64,000 nt of DNA from Scandinavium goeteborgense. GTDB taxonomy: Bacteria; Pseudomonadota; Gammaproteobacteria; Enterobacterales; Enterobacteriaceae. A program made the translations under genes and the position numbers. Position 1 is the stretch's first letter. Each line of letters starts with the position of its first letter. This document shows, one piece after another, positions 11,367-22,740 of this stretch. The stretch lies in NCBI RefSeq assembly GCF_003935895.2, contig NZ_CP054058.1, positions 2,523,177 to 2,587,176 of the forward strand, given 5' to 3'. Below the pieces are notes generated by a model. That model saw nothing but the letters and a program-made list of their open reading frames with translations, ran no database searches and was not told the origin of the DNA.

Positions 11367-12116
11367 ATGAACGCCCGACAACAATCTATTTTGCAAATGG
11401 TGATCGACAAAGGCCGCATGAGCGTTGCCGATCTCGCCCTGATGACCGGGGTTTCAGAAGTGACTATCCGTCAGGATCTGAACCTTCTGGAAAAACAAAG
11501 TTATCTGCGCCGTACACATGGCTTCGCCGTGCCGCTCGACAGCGAAGACGTCGAAACGCGAATGATGAACAATTTCTCGCTCAAGCGGGAACTTGCCGCC
11601 TATGCTGCCCGTCTGGTCAGCCCGGGGGAAACGGTGTTTATCGAGAACGGCAGCAGCAACGCCCTGCTCGCCCGCGCGCTCTCTGAGCAGCCGGGGATTA
11701 CCATAATCACTGTCAGCAGCTATATAGCGCATCTTCTGAAAGAAACGCCGGGCGAAGTGATTTTGCTCGGGGGCATTTATCAGAAGAAAAGCGAGAGTAT
11801 GGTTGGGCCACTCACCCGCCAGTACATTCAGCAGGTTCATTTCAACAAAGCTTTTATCGGAGTGGACGGCTGGCAGCGTGAAACCGGCTTCACCGGCCGC
11901 GATATGATGCGGGCGGATGTGGTAAGCGCTGTGCTGGATAAAGAGTGTGAAACCATTGTGCTGAGCGACAGTTCGAAGTTTGGCGCGGTTCACCCTTACC
12001 CGCTTGGCCCAACGCAGAAGTTTAATCGAGTCATCACCGATGATGGCCTTACCGCCGACCATCAGCATCTGCTCGAACACGCCGGTTTAACGGTAGACAT
12101 CGTTAAACGCCCGTGA
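11367..12116 (+). CDS. yciT: DeoR-family transcriptional regulator YciT
   Basis: 249 aa. N-terminal DeoR winged helix (about 5-57, with [14 protein letters not shown] as recognition segment) followed by the DeoR C-terminal sensor domain resembling sugar-phosphate isomerases (IENGSSN, LLGG, GVDGW). In E. coli it has been connected with osmolarity response, and the neighbouring osmB fits that. It probably recognises a phosphorylated metabolite; the ligand is unknown. A terminator follows at once. Confidence 0.92.
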   Translation: MNARQQSILQMVIDKGRMSVADLALMTGVSEVTIRQDLNLLEKQSYLRRTHGFAVPLDSEDVETRMMNNFSLKRELAAYAARLVSPGETVFIENGSSNALLARALSEQPGITIITVSSYIAHLLKETPGEVILLGGIYQKKSESMVGPLTRQYIQQVHFNKAFIGVDGWQRETGFTGRDMMRADVVSAVLDKECETIVLSDSSKFGAVHPYPLGPTQKFNRVITDDGLTADHQHLLEHAGLTVDIVKRP

Positions 12117-12120
12117 GAAA

Positions 12121-12150
12121 AGCCCCCGTCCGCGGGGGTTTCTTCTTTTC
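12121..12150 (+). terminator. yciT intrinsic terminator
   Basis: CCCCCG/CGGGGG stem with a TCCG tetraloop plus flanking A-T pairs, then TTTCTTCTTTT, 4 nt after the yciT stop. Confidence 0.9.
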
Positions 12151-12440
12151 GCATAATACCCTGCCTAAATATTCCGCGACCCGCTATTTCCATTCTGTTT
12201 CATTCTTCAACACCCTGTCACATATAGGATTGTTCTGACGCACCAATTAAGATTTTTTACCTCCCTGTTCTCCCCCGACGACGTAAAATTAATGTTAGCG
12301 ATATAACAGGAAGTGACTATCACTTGCGTGATTTTAGTAACACCTGCGCAACACAATTCCATGAATGCCGCACGGCTTCCCATTCGGGACTAAACTGTAT
12401 GCAGGCACTTTCGTGGAGCGTTTATTCAGGAGAGAACTTT
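12151..12440 (+). promoter_or_regulatory. osmB upstream region (about 290 nt, no gene)
   Basis: No credible coding sequence. The region should contain the osmB promoters; in E. coli these are RpoS- and RcsB-dependent. The stretch GGGACTAAACTGTATGC at about 12388-12404 holds a plausible -10 (TAAACT) some 40 nt before the start codon. AGGAGAG at 12428-12434 is the ribosome binding site. Confidence 0.5.
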
Positions 12441-12659
12441 ATGACTTCAATGAGCAAAAAAATGACCGCAGCCGTGCTGGCTGCAACGCTGATCATGTCC
12501 CTGAGCGCATGTTCAAACTGGTCCAAACGTGACCGTAACACCGCTCTGGGTGCCGGTGCCGGTGCTATAGGTGGTGCGGTTCTGACTGATGGCAGTACGC
12601 TCGGTACGCTGGGTGGCGCGGCAGTCGGTGGTATTATTGGTCATCAGGTCGGTAAATAA
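12441..12659 (+). CDS. osmB: Osmotically inducible lipoprotein OsmB
   Basis: 72 aa from the ATG at 12441, equal to E. coli OsmB; an upstream in-frame extension from 12324 is non-coding leader. Lipobox LSAC with lipidated Cys24, then a Gly/Ala-rich glycine-zipper segment (GAGAGAIGGAVL, GGAAVGGIIGHQVG) expected to insert in membrane. Induced by osmotic and envelope stress in E. coli; exact role unknown. Monocistronic, with a bidirectional terminator downstream. Confidence 0.96.
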   Translation: MTSMSKKMTAAVLAATLIMSLSACSNWSKRDRNTALGAGAGAIGGAVLTDGSTLGTLGGAAVGGIIGHQVGK

Positions 12660-12726
12660 TTCCCTTTCGGGAAATAATAAAGAAAACGATATTCAGGTCT
12701 GACTAACGCACAAACCTTTACGTATT

Positions 12727-12758
12727 AAAAAGGGCTACGCAATTGCGTAGCCCTTTTT
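12727..12758. terminator. Bidirectional terminator between osmB and yciH
   Basis: A perfect 32-nt palindrome, AAAAAGGGCTACGCAA and its reverse complement, gives a U-run on both strands. It separates the convergent osmB and pyrF-yciH units. Confidence 0.95.
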
Positions 12759-12789
12759 ATTTCTGGCGACCGTTGTAAAACAGGTGGCG

Positions 12790-13116
12790 TTAACCGCCTG
12801 CCAGTTTCACCTTCATGCCTTTGGCTTCAAGCAGGGATTTAATTAGGTCACGCTTATCGCCCTGAATCTCAATCACGCCGTCTTTCAACGCTCCGCCGCA
12901 GCCACATTTCTTTTTCAGTTCGGCGGCAATTTTCACCAGCTCAGCATCATCCGCATCAATGCCGGTTATCAGACAAACGCCTTTGCCTTTGCGCCCGCTG
13001 GTCTGACGCTGAATACGCACGATACCGTCGCCTTTCGGGCGCTCGGCAACGGCTTTCGGTTCGTCAATTCTGCCACTGTCGGTGGAATACACCAGACGGC
13101 TGTTGGAATCGTTCAT
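12790..13116 (-). CDS. yciH: YciH, SUI1/eIF1-like translation factor
   Basis: 108 aa. C-terminal SUI1 fold (about 30-105, with GKGVCLITGIDAD and KKKCGCGG), homologous to eukaryotic eIF1. E. coli YciH can influence start-codon selection in vitro; its physiological role is unclear. Its ATG overlaps the pyrF stop (ATGA), so it is coupled to pyrF translation. The order pyrF-yciH is conserved. Confidence 0.95.
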   Translation of the reverse strand: MNDSNSRLVYSTDSGRIDEPKAVAERPKGDGIVRIQRQTSGRKGKGVCLITGIDADDAELVKIAAELKKKCGCGGALKDGVIEIQGDKRDLIKSLLEAKGMKVKLAGG

Positions 13117-13841
13117 CAGACCTCCTTCGTGAGCGACGCGTTAATCTGACGCAGCGTTTGCGCCGGGTCGGCAGACTGCGTCACCGGGCGCCCAATCACC
13201 ATGTAGTCAACGCCCGCCGTCTGCGCCTGCTCTGGGGTCATGATTCGACGCTGATCGCCCGCATCGCTGCCCGCGGGACGAATGCCCGGTGTAATTAGTT
13301 TAAACGCCTGGCCCAATTCCTGCTTGAAGCGCACAGCTTCTTGCGCTGAACATACCACGCCGTCCAGGCCGCAGCGCTGGGTGAGCGCCGCCAGCTTCGC
13401 CGCGTGGTCCGCCGGAGAAAGCGAAATGCCCAAATCCTGTAAATCGCTGGCTTCCATGCTGGTCAGAACGGTGACGGCAATCAGCAGCGGCGCATCTTTG
13501 CCAAACGGCAGCAGCGCTTCGCGTGCGGCGGTCATCATCCGTGCGCCACCGGAGGCGTGAACGTTCACCATCCAGACACCTAAATCAGCGGCAGCGGCTA
13601 CCGCATGCGCCGTGGTGTTGGGAATATCGTGGAATTTCAGGTCGAGGAAGATATCAAACCCGCGCTGTTGCAGGTCGCGCACCAGCTGTGGCCCAAACAA
13701 CGTGAACATCTCTTTGCCTACTTTCAGACGGCAGTCGCGCGGGTCGATACGATCGACGAAAGCCAGCGCTTTGTCGCGATTATCATAATCAAGGGCAACG
13801 ACTACGGGAGAGGAAGTAACAATACGGGATTCAGACGTCAT
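13116..13841 (-). CDS. pyrF: Orotidine 5'-phosphate decarboxylase
   Basis: Last step of UMP synthesis: OMP to UMP plus CO2. 241 aa from the ATG at 13841, which gives the usual enterobacterial length (245 in E. coli); a 19-residue upstream extension has no homology. The catalytic Asp-Lys-Asp array is in [12 protein letters not shown] and the phosphate-binding segments [14 protein letters not shown] and VIGRPVT are near the C-terminus. It overlaps yciH by ATGA. Confidence 0.97.
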   Translation of the reverse strand: MTSESRIVTSSPVVVALDYDNRDKALAFVDRIDPRDCRLKVGKEMFTLFGPQLVRDLQQRGFDIFLDLKFHDIPNTTAHAVAAAADLGVWMVNVHASGGARMMTAAREALLPFGKDAPLLIAVTVLTSMEASDLQDLGISLSPADHAAKLAALTQRCGLDGVVCSAQEAVRFKQELGQAFKLITPGIRPAGSDAGDQRRIMTPEQAQTAGVDYMVIGRPVTQSADPAQTLRQINASLTKEV

Positions 13842-14034
13842 GACCAGACCTTCTTGTTGTGGGCCGCAACCGGCGTAAAAACGGTAAACGGCGTGCATTC
13901 TACCTGCGACAGCGCGAAATTGACAGACTGCATTTCGCCGTTTTCACCTGCCCGACGATGGCTGGCTCGATGCCACAAAAGGTGTGCGAAAAATCGATAA
14001 GTATGTTGTAACTAATGTATCGGTTTTTAAAAAA

Positions 14035-15204
14035 TTACTGGCCGTCGAGGCCGCGAATAGGTTTGACCGAGGACCAGGCCCGGCAGGAAGGACAGTGCCA
14101 GTAGAGGGTGTAGGCCGTGAAGCCACATTTCTGGCAACGATAGCGCGGTTTACTGCGCACCTGTTCGCCAACCATGTCACGCAGCACCATCAGGCTGTCT
14201 TTCGCGCGCCCTTCTTCCGCTTCATTGAGGTGATAATCCATTAACTTATGGAACACTCGCATGGTCGGATGGCGCTGAAGCTGGCGGGTGACGTAGGTTT
14301 GTGCGGTATCAGCGCCTTCGCGCTGTTCCATGATTTGCGCCAACATCAGCTCGGCGGCGGCACCGGTGTTCTCTTCCACCGCGCGACGCAGGAAGTGTTC
14401 CCACTCTTCGTCTTTGCCGAGCTGCTGATAGCAGGTTTGCAGCATTTCCAGGGTTTCGCTGACCAGTTCGCGGTCCTGATCGATAACCCGCTGCAGTGAT
14501 TCCACCGCTTTGCCATAATCACCGTTGGCCATGAACACCCGGCCCATCATGATAGACACGCGAGCGCTGTTGCGATCGGCGGCGGCACCCTTTTTAAGCA
14601 ACGACATGGCTTTATCCATGTCGCTGTTGCCCATTTGCTGCAGGGCCAGTTCGCACCAGAAGTGGGCTATTTCAGGCCGGTGTTTTTCTTTACCGAGTTT
14701 GACCAGACGCTCCGCAACGTCGATGGCTTTTTGCCAGTCGCTGGTCGCCTGATAAATTTGCAGCAGCTGCTGAAGCGCGCTGATGCGGAATTCAGTTTCA
14801 TCCACCAGCTGGCTGAACATGTCTTCTGCGCGGTCATAGAGGCCCGCAGCCATGTAGTCACGGCCCAGCTGTTGCACCGCCAGCAAGCGCTGGTCGTAGG
14901 TCAGCGAGGCGCTTTCCATCAAGGTTTGGTGAATGCGGATAGCGCGGTCGACTTCACCACGCGAACGGAACAGGTTGCCGAGCGTCAGGTGCGCCTCGAC
15001 GGTGCCGGTATCCTCTTTAAGCATGTCGAGGAACAGGTCCACCGCTTTGTCCTGCTGATTGCTGAGCAGGAAGTTTACGCCCGCGACGTAATCACGGGAG
15101 AGGCGGCTAGCATCGTCCTGTTTGGACTGTTGTGCACTCCTGCGGCCCATGTACCAGCCATACGCGGCGGCGACGGGCAAAAGCAGAAACAACAACTCCA
15201 GCAT
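14035..15204 (-). CDS. lapB: LapB (YciM), LPS assembly regulator with TPRs and rubredoxin knuckle
   Basis: 389 aa inner-membrane protein. It has an N-terminal anchor (LELLFLLLPVAAAYGWYMG), then tandem TPR repeats, and ends in a rubredoxin-type metal site with Cys357, 360, 371 and 374 (CQKC, CPSC). LapB brings LpxC to FtsH for degradation and so balances LPS against phospholipid synthesis; it is checked by PbgA/YejM. It lies 6 nt after lapA and forms an operon with it. Confidence 0.97.
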   Translation of the reverse strand: MLELLFLLLPVAAAYGWYMGRRSAQQSKQDDASRLSRDYVAGVNFLLSNQQDKAVDLFLDMLKEDTGTVEAHLTLGNLFRSRGEVDRAIRIHQTLMESASLTYDQRLLAVQQLGRDYMAAGLYDRAEDMFSQLVDETEFRISALQQLLQIYQATSDWQKAIDVAERLVKLGKEKHRPEIAHFWCELALQQMGNSDMDKAMSLLKKGAAADRNSARVSIMMGRVFMANGDYGKAVESLQRVIDQDRELVSETLEMLQTCYQQLGKDEEWEHFLRRAVEENTGAAAELMLAQIMEQREGADTAQTYVTRQLQRHPTMRVFHKLMDYHLNEAEEGRAKDSLMVLRDMVGEQVRSKPRYRCQKCGFTAYTLYWHCPSCRAWSSVKPIRGLDGQ

Positions 15205-15210
15205 AGAAAG

Positions 15211-15519
15211 TTATTCCTTCACAGCCGGAACGACCGGCGCAGACGAAGCGGGAGTGACCGGGGCAATTTGTTGCTCGAGGCGTTTGATTTTGCGCTCAGC
15301 GCGCAATAATGAGACGCGAGTACGCAGCCAGAACATGCCGCATATCAGCCAGCCGATGGCAAATCCAGCGGCAAAAAGCACCGCTAACAGCGTGGAGATC
15401 CGAAACTCCCCTTGCGCCAGCAGATAGTTAAAGGTGACCTGCTGATCGTTTTGTGCGCCAAGGGTGACGGAGACAACGAAAATCGCCAACACCAATAAGA
15501 AAATGAGTAAATATTTCAC
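15211..15519 (-). CDS. lapA: LapA (YciS) inner-membrane protein
   Basis: 102 aa with two membrane helices (about 1-20 and 42-62) and a cytoplasmic basic coiled-coil-like tail (RAERKIKRLEQQ). Partner of LapB in LPS assembly in E. coli. The start codon appears to be GTG at 15519, giving the conserved MKYLLIF N-terminus; it sits within ATGTG, and GGGAAG lies upstream. A stem-loop at 15594-15610 lies between pgpB and lapA. Confidence 0.94.
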   Translation of the reverse strand: MKYLLIFLLVLAIFVVSVTLGAQNDQQVTFNYLLAQGEFRISTLLAVLFAAGFAIGWLICGMFWLRTRVSLLRAERKIKRLEQQIAPVTPASSAPVVPAVKE

Positions 15520-15593
15520 ATTACTTCCCGTTATGTGGTTTATGTGAATAAATCATGTTCGATCTTTTGCTTCCAGCCTTATAAAGTACCATC

Positions 15594-15610
15594 TTCGCCG
15601 CAACGGCGAA
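15594..15610 (-). other. Hairpin in the pgpB-lapA gap
   Basis: A perfect 7-bp inverted repeat TTCGCCG/CGGCGAA with a 3-nt loop lies midway between the pgpB stop and the lapA start. No U-run follows on either strand; role unclear. Confidence 0.5.
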
Positions 15611-15670
15611 ACTGCCAAGCGTGCTGCCAGCTATGGATTTGTGGGCGGAAACCACCGAAATCAACTTGCA

Positions 15671-16435
15671 CTACTCTTCTGACTGACGGTTTCGGATTTC
15701 CCTTGCTTCTTCCCCCGGTGGCGTCAACGGGCCACAGAGTTTTTGTGCAAGCCAGGTGGCAAGCGTCACCAGCAGCCAGGACATCAGCGTGGCAACCACT
15801 AAATCACGCGGCCAGTGCATCCCCAGCAGCAACCGGCTACCCATGACTGCCGTCGCCCATACCAGCAGAACCGCGATGGTTATCGTACGACGACGCGGCC
15901 ACAATAGCCCTACGCCCAGCAGCGCCCAACTGGCAGCAAACATCGTGTGGCCTGACGGGAAGGCAAATCCGGTCTCTTTTTGCCAGTGATGACGCAAAAA
16001 CTGTGGTAAATCATTCCTGTCGGCCAACTGTTCTTTCACTAAGTGCGCCCGGTCCTTACGTTTTAAAGTGTAGAACTCCTCGACCGGCACCTGCTGCGTT
16101 TTTTCCAGCCAGATAACAAACGGTCGTGGCTCCTGAACGCGCTCCTTCACCCAGGATTTGGCCCCCTGCCCGACAAGAATTGCCGCAGCCAGGAGCGCAA
16201 AGAGCGTTAAAGCGGCGCGCAGGCGAAAACGCAGGCACCATAAAAACCAGGCGCAAAGTATGACATGGGTGATGATACCCCACGGCTGGGTCACGGTTTC
16301 CGTCACCCAATAGAGCACCTTCAGCCACCAGGCGTTGTGTCCGGGCTGCCACGTCCAGCCGGAAATCCATACCGCAACCGGCATGACGAGTAGCACGGCG
16401 GCGCCTGCCGCGGTTCGTCTGGCGATAGAAAGCAT
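15671..16435 (-). CDS. pgpB: Phosphatidylglycerophosphatase B / undecaprenyl-PP phosphatase
   Basis: 254 aa from the second of two adjacent ATGs (16435), which has AAGGAG at proper spacing and matches E. coli length. PAP2 phosphatase with six membrane segments. The active-site motifs are KSWVKERVQEPRP, PSGHTMFAAS and SRLLLGMHWPRD. It dephosphorylates phosphatidylglycerophosphate, undecaprenyl diphosphate and related lipids at the periplasmic face. It is divergent from ribA and upstream of lapAB. Confidence 0.96.
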   Translation of the reverse strand: MLSIARRTAAGAAVLLVMPVAVWISGWTWQPGHNAWWLKVLYWVTETVTQPWGIITHVILCAWFLWCLRFRLRAALTLFALLAAAILVGQGAKSWVKERVQEPRPFVIWLEKTQQVPVEEFYTLKRKDRAHLVKEQLADRNDLPQFLRHHWQKETGFAFPSGHTMFAASWALLGVGLLWPRRRTITIAVLLVWATAVMGSRLLLGMHWPRDLVVATLMSWLLVTLATWLAQKLCGPLTPPGEEAREIRNRQSEE

Positions 16436-16614
16436 CATGTCTCCTTTTTCCTTAAACATCACAATCATAACTGAAAAATGCGATAACGGTGAAAGAGGTC
16501 GAATTGTGCGCTTAAACAGCAGACAACCGTCAGTCATTAGGTGAAGCCCAGGCATTGTGGCAAAATAGGCGCAAACAGAAGGCACATGCATGCCGATATA
16601 ATCTGGAGAATCAC

Positions 16615-17205
16615 ATGCAGCTTAAACGTGTGGCAGAAGCCAAACTGCCAACCCCCTGGGGCGATTTCCTGATGGTGGGCTTTGAAGAACTGGCAACCGG
16701 GCAAGATCACGTCGCCCTGGTGTTCGGCGATATTTCGGGGAAAACACCGGTGCTGTCGCGCGTACATTCCGAATGTCTGACCGGCGATGCCCTGTTCAGC
16801 CTGCGCTGCGACTGCGGTTTCCAGCTGGAAGCGGCGTTGGCACACATCGCTGAAGAAGGTCGCGGTATTCTGCTTTATCATCGTCAGGAAGGTCGTAACA
16901 TTGGCCTGCTGAATAAGATTCGCGCCTATGCGTTGCAGGATCAGGGCTATGACACCGTGGAAGCGAATCACCAGTTGGGCTTTGCCGCCGACGAACGTGA
17001 TTTCACCCTGTGTGCGGATATGTTCAAGCTGCTGGGCGTGGACGAAGTGCGTCTGCTGACCAACAACCCGAAAAAGGTCGAAATTCTGACCGAAGCCGGG
17101 ATCAACATCGTTGAACGCGTGCCGCTGATTGTTGGTCGTAACCCGAAGAACGAACACTATCTCGATACCAAAGCCGCCAAGATGGGCCATCTGCTCGGCA
17201 ATTGA
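16615..17205 (+). CDS. ribA: GTP cyclohydrolase II
   Basis: First committed step of riboflavin synthesis, opening the GTP imidazole ring. 196 aa from the ATG at 16615 with GGAGA upstream, identical in length to E. coli. Zinc ligands Cys54, Cys65 and Cys67 lie in [18 protein letters not shown]. The catalytic region [14 protein letters not shown] is present. A hairpin follows after 7 nt. Confidence 0.98.
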   Translation: MQLKRVAEAKLPTPWGDFLMVGFEELATGQDHVALVFGDISGKTPVLSRVHSECLTGDALFSLRCDCGFQLEAALAHIAEEGRGILLYHRQEGRNIGLLNKIRAYALQDQGYDTVEANHQLGFAADERDFTLCADMFKLLGVDEVRLLTNNPKKVEILTEAGINIVERVPLIVGRNPKNEHYLDTKAAKMGHLLGN

Positions 17206-17212
17206 TTCTGCT

Positions 17213-17240
17213 GCGGTGCCTACGGGCACCGCTTCTCCAG
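17213..17240 (+). terminator. ribA downstream hairpin/terminator
   Basis: Stem GCGGTGCC/GGCACCGC with a TACG tetraloop, followed by TTCTCC. Probable ribA terminator, separating it from the trpS2 leader. Confidence 0.65.
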
Positions 17241-17289
17241 CAAAAACCCGTTGATTGTGCCTGCGCCTGAAGTGGTGTAAGGTCGAAAC

Positions 17290-17337
17290 ATGAATATCAC
17301 TCGTACGTCCCTCACTTCTCGTTGGTGGCAGCCTTAA
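17290..17337 (+). CDS. Tryptophan-rich leader peptide of trpS2
   Basis: A 15-codon ORF reading MNITRTSLTSRWWQP then TAA. Two adjacent TGG codons (17323-17328) stand three codons before the stop. AAGG lies 7 nt upstream of the ATG. This is the design of amino-acid attenuator leaders such as trpL (which ends GWWRTS) and pheM. It begins 150 nt before a tryptophanyl-tRNA synthetase gene, so ribosome stalling at Trp codons would report charged tRNA-Trp. The coding call is inferred from position and composition. Confidence 0.8.
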   Translation: MNITRTSLTSRWWQP

Positions 17338-17427
17338 TTTAGGCCGCCTGATAACCCTTTCCCTTTTTTAGTTCAGGCCGCCGGAAGGCGTCCACTCTGT
17401 CAACAGAACCGTCTCCGGTGGTCACAA
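17323..17427 (+). promoter_or_regulatory. Candidate Trp-responsive attenuator of trpS2
   Basis: Four segments can pair in mutually exclusive ways. Segment 1, 17327-17333 (GGCAGCC, overlapping the second Trp codon and the stop), pairs with segment 2, 17342-17348 (GGCCGCC). Segment 2, extended to 17350, pairs with segment 3, 17374-17382 (CAGGCCGCC). The end of segment 3 pairs with segment 4 in the short hairpin CGCC-GGAA-GGCG (17379-17390). A ribosome stalled on the Trp codons would mask segment 1 and favour 2:3. A T-run lies at 17364-17369, between segments 2 and 3, so whether the output is termination or control of translation is unresolved. Confidence 0.6.
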
Positions 17428-17439
17428 CAGGAGCTTCTG

Positions 17440-18459
17440 ATGACACATTCAACCGCAACATCTCACTGTATTTTAACCGGCGATCGTCCAACCGGGCCGT
17501 TACATCTCGGCCACTATGTGGGTTCACTGCGCCAGCGCGTTGCGCTCCAGCAGCGACATCCGCAATTTATCCTGATTGCCGATTTGCAGGGGTTAACCGA
17601 TAACGGCTCGCGGCCCGAAAAAATCGCCAACAATATTTTCGAAGTGATGGCCGATTACCTGGCGGTCGGTATCGATCCGCTTCGGACCACGGTTTGCCTG
17701 CAATCCGCCCTTCCCGCGCTGGCCGAACTGACGATGCTGTATATGAACATCGTCACCGTCTCACGCGTGGAACGCAATCCCACGGTCAAACATGAAATTC
17801 AGCAGAAAGGTTTTGCCCGCTCACTGCCTACCGGGTTTTTGGTCTATCCCATCAGCCAGGCGGCGGATATCACCGCCTTCGGCGCAGACCTTGTGCCTGT
17901 CGGTGACGATCAGCTTCCAATGATTGAGCAGACAAATGAGATTGTGCACAAGATGAACAGCCTGATGGACGCCCCGGTTCTGCGACACTGTCAGGCATTG
18001 CTCAGCGCCACCGGCCGTCTGCCGGGCATTGACGGTTCAGCCAAAATGTCGAAATCGCTCGGCAATACGCTGACGCTTTCCGCCAGCGAACAGGAGATAC
18101 AGCGTGCCGTGAGCGCGATGTATACCGATCCCTCGCATCTGCGCATTAGTGACCCGGGTAAAATTGAAGGCAACGTCGTGTTCACCTACCTCGATGCTTT
18201 CCATCCCGATGGCGAAAAAGTGGCGGAAATGAAAGCGCACTATCAACGAGGTGGACTCGGTGACAGACAGTGCAAGAACGCGCTGGAAGACTGCCTGCAG
18301 ACCCTGCTGGCCCCGATTCGCGAGCGTCGTCAGCAGCTGATTGCCGACAAAGAAACGCTGCTGGGATTATTGAAGCAAGGCAGTGAGAAAGCCCATGAGC
18401 ATACGCAAAAAACGCTGCTTGCGGTTAAACGCGGACTGGGTTTACCGGTGATGTTCTGA
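17440..18459 (+). CDS. trpS2: Second tryptophanyl-tRNA synthetase (TrpS2-like)
   Basis: Class I aminoacyl-tRNA synthetase of 339 aa that charges tRNA-Trp. HIGH-type motif HLGH at 22-25 (TGPLHLGHYVG) and KMSKS at 202-206. The housekeeping trpS of Enterobacteria lies elsewhere (near dam/gph in E. coli), and E. coli has no gene between ribA and acnA, so this is an additional copy. In other bacteria, secondary Trp-tRNA synthetases can confer tolerance to Trp analogues such as indolmycin; that role is inference here. AGGAG precedes the ATG. A Trp leader lies upstream and a REP element downstream. Confidence 0.93.
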   Translation: MTHSTATSHCILTGDRPTGPLHLGHYVGSLRQRVALQQRHPQFILIADLQGLTDNGSRPEKIANNIFEVMADYLAVGIDPLRTTVCLQSALPALAELTMLYMNIVTVSRVERNPTVKHEIQQKGFARSLPTGFLVYPISQAADITAFGADLVPVGDDQLPMIEQTNEIVHKMNSLMDAPVLRHCQALLSATGRLPGIDGSAKMSKSLGNTLTLSASEQEIQRAVSAMYTDPSHLRISDPGKIEGNVVFTYLDAFHPDGEKVAEMKAHYQRGGLGDRQCKNALEDCLQTLLAPIRERRQQLIADKETLLGLLKQGSEKAHEHTQKTLLAVKRGLGLPVMF

Positions 18460-18465
18460 GGTATC

Positions 18466-18540
18466 ACGCCCGGTGACGCTGCGCTTACCGGGCCTACAAG
18501 TGGGAATCGTAGGCCCGGCAAGCTTGCGCCGCCGGGCATT
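18466..18540. repeat. REP/BIME-type palindromic element
   Basis: GC-rich imperfect palindromes: GCCCGGTGACGCTGCGC, TACCGGGCCTAC, GTAGGCCCGG and GCGCCGCCGGGC. These are the signature of enterobacterial REP units in inverted pairs. It lies between convergent trpS2 and acnA and could end transcription from both sides. Confidence 0.85.
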
Positions 18541-18547
18541 TTTGGGG

Positions 18548-21223
<2,676 letters not shown>

Positions 21224-21476
21224 AGCTCCTCCTTAATGACAGGGATTGCGAATCCCTCAGACAAATCATAAAAATCATATAGTTAGATTTTATTTTCCTA
21301 ACATGACAAAATGTTTCACGCCTGATGTAGCGCGGTTCACATTAGTTAATCTTAGGAAAGATTTCGATGCCATGCTGTATAAAAAGAGAACAAACAACAC
21401 TATAGGCTCCGCGGTATGTCACTCGGAAAGCAAAAGATCACGAGCAGCGGAGATATCAGCCAACTGCCACAGATTG
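21224..21476. other. acnA promoter region and host-prophage junction
   Basis: AT-rich, with no tRNA and no convincing ORF. The half near acnA should hold its promoter. The prophage edge must lie between here and the late gene D stop at 21477, because D is normally next to the attachment site. The core cannot be defined without the other end, which is outside the window. cysB is not seen. Confidence 0.5.
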
Positions 21477-22520
21477 TTACTCGAGAACCAGGTTAAAAGA
21501 GAACCCTTGTTCAGTGAGTTGGCACTGTAGCTGAGCAATTTTCCACTCCCTGTCCTCCACGCTACCGAATCCACTGGTAGCGATTTTCCCTTCGGCCGTC
21601 ATCGCCATTAGCTCAGGCCCAGCTGGCAGGAGCAGTGACATGCCCGCCTGCTTTTTTTTACTGTGCGCAGAACACCCACCCGCAATGATCCTGGCTCCGT
21701 GGATATCTTTTTGTGCGTTCGGGTAATGGGTGACTGGCTCACCGCTGCCGACCGTCAGCGTTTTAACCCGATTACCATCATCCGCATCTCTGTAACTCAC
21801 GATGATGGTTCCACCACCTGACTGGCTGCTATCCGGATGATCACTGGTGTCGTGATAACGCCAGTTACTGCACATATCAGGCGTAATGGTTTTCACCGGC
21901 AGAGGTTTGCCACTCACCGTAGTTTGCGCCCCTCTGGGTATTATTACCCAGTAATCGTGTGTCACTTTGCTCACCGCGCCATACTGCGCCGCTATCCGGG
22001 TCAGTAAATTCATATCGCTTTCACCAAGCTGGTCGATATGAGACAGCGGCTGTTCCACCAGCGTTGAATCAACCCGGGCCGTTAAGCCATGTTCGGCAGC
22101 GATGGTACTGACTAAATCGCCCATCGTAGTTCCTGAAGCAAAGGAGCGAGTTTTCTGCGACTGCAACGAACTGTGGCCACGCTCATTCGTTTTAGAGAAC
22201 GCTCGGGCTGTGATTTCGATTACTCGCGGTTGTAAAGATGAACCGCCGGACGAACGTGAATCAACCACGAAGGTTCCCTTATCCACCAGCTCGTCACCAA
22301 ATCCCATGGACACAGAAATTTTCACGCCCTTCCCCGGCAATTTCATATCAGGGGAAACCACCGCAAATGAGATCTGATCACTCTTTTTGGAATCACCGCC
22401 GTATTCTTTCAGCGTAAGGTCAATCAGGTTCTCGCGCACTGCGTCGGTGATATCTTCACCCTCAACGGAAATAGCAAAGTTTGGCAGCCATGGTTTGCTG
22501 CCGGTATCGATGTAAGACAT
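21477..22520 (-). CDS. Phage late control D / baseplate hub protein (P2 gpD family)
   Basis: 347 aa. Matches the gpD/gp27-like hub family: N-terminal beta-rich region (DLTLKEYGGDSKKSDQISF), middle SIAEHGL-type domain (STIAAEHGLTARVD) and a C-terminal DIHGARIIAGG segment. It forms the baseplate hub that holds the spike. In P2, D is the last tail gene, and here too it is the last late gene before the chromosome. It lies 3 nt after gpX. No ogr-like activator follows it. Confidence 0.9.
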   Translation of the reverse strand: MSYIDTGSKPWLPNFAISVEGEDITDAVRENLIDLTLKEYGGDSKKSDQISFAVVSPDMKLPGKGVKISVSMGFGDELVDKGTFVVDSRSSGGSSLQPRVIEITARAFSKTNERGHSSLQSQKTRSFASGTTMGDLVSTIAAEHGLTARVDSTLVEQPLSHIDQLGESDMNLLTRIAAQYGAVSKVTHDYWVIIPRGAQTTVSGKPLPVKTITPDMCSNWRYHDTSDHPDSSQSGGGTIIVSYRDADDGNRVKTLTVGSGEPVTHYPNAQKDIHGARIIAGGCSAHSKKKQAGMSLLLPAGPELMAMTAEGKIATSGFGSVEDREWKIAQLQCQLTEQGFSFNLVLE

Positions 22521-22523
22521 TGG

Positions 22524-22730
22524 TTAATCCCAGAGTGATGTTTCTGTTTTCTTCTCTGCGGGCTTTACGACAGGGAGGTCGAAGGTTGAACCGGCATTAA
22601 AAACTTCATTCGTTGTCAGGTCATAGTTCTCTGGTGAAAAGAGCACGGCTTCAAAGGTGTTGCTGACCGCCGCGTAATGGCGGGCGCAAATAATATCCAG
22701 CCGCTCGCCGTCTTTCGTTGTGTATTGCAC
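22524..22730 (-). CDS. Phage tail protein X (P2 gpX, LysM-like)
   Basis: 68 aa from a GTG at 22730 (AVQYTTKDGERLDIICARHY). The start was chosen because GGAG precedes it by 6 nt and the tape-measure gene ends just upstream; a longer reading from 22832 would overlap that gene. The gpX family is a short LysM-like tail protein found between tape measure and D. GTG start and close spacing suggest coupling. Confidence 0.82.
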   Translation of the reverse strand: MQYTTKDGERLDIICARHYAAVSNTFEAVLFSPENYDLTTNEVFNAGSTFDLPVVKPAEKKTETSLWD

Positions 22731-22740
22731 AGCGTGCTCC

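Noticed and set aside
12324..12440. N-terminal extension of osmB
   Set aside because: It would bury the lipoprotein signal; the family start at 12441 has a strong SD.
15671..16591. Longer pgpB reading (306 aa)
   Set aside because: The first 52 residues are not conserved and overlap the divergent promoter region; the ATG at 16435 gives the family length.
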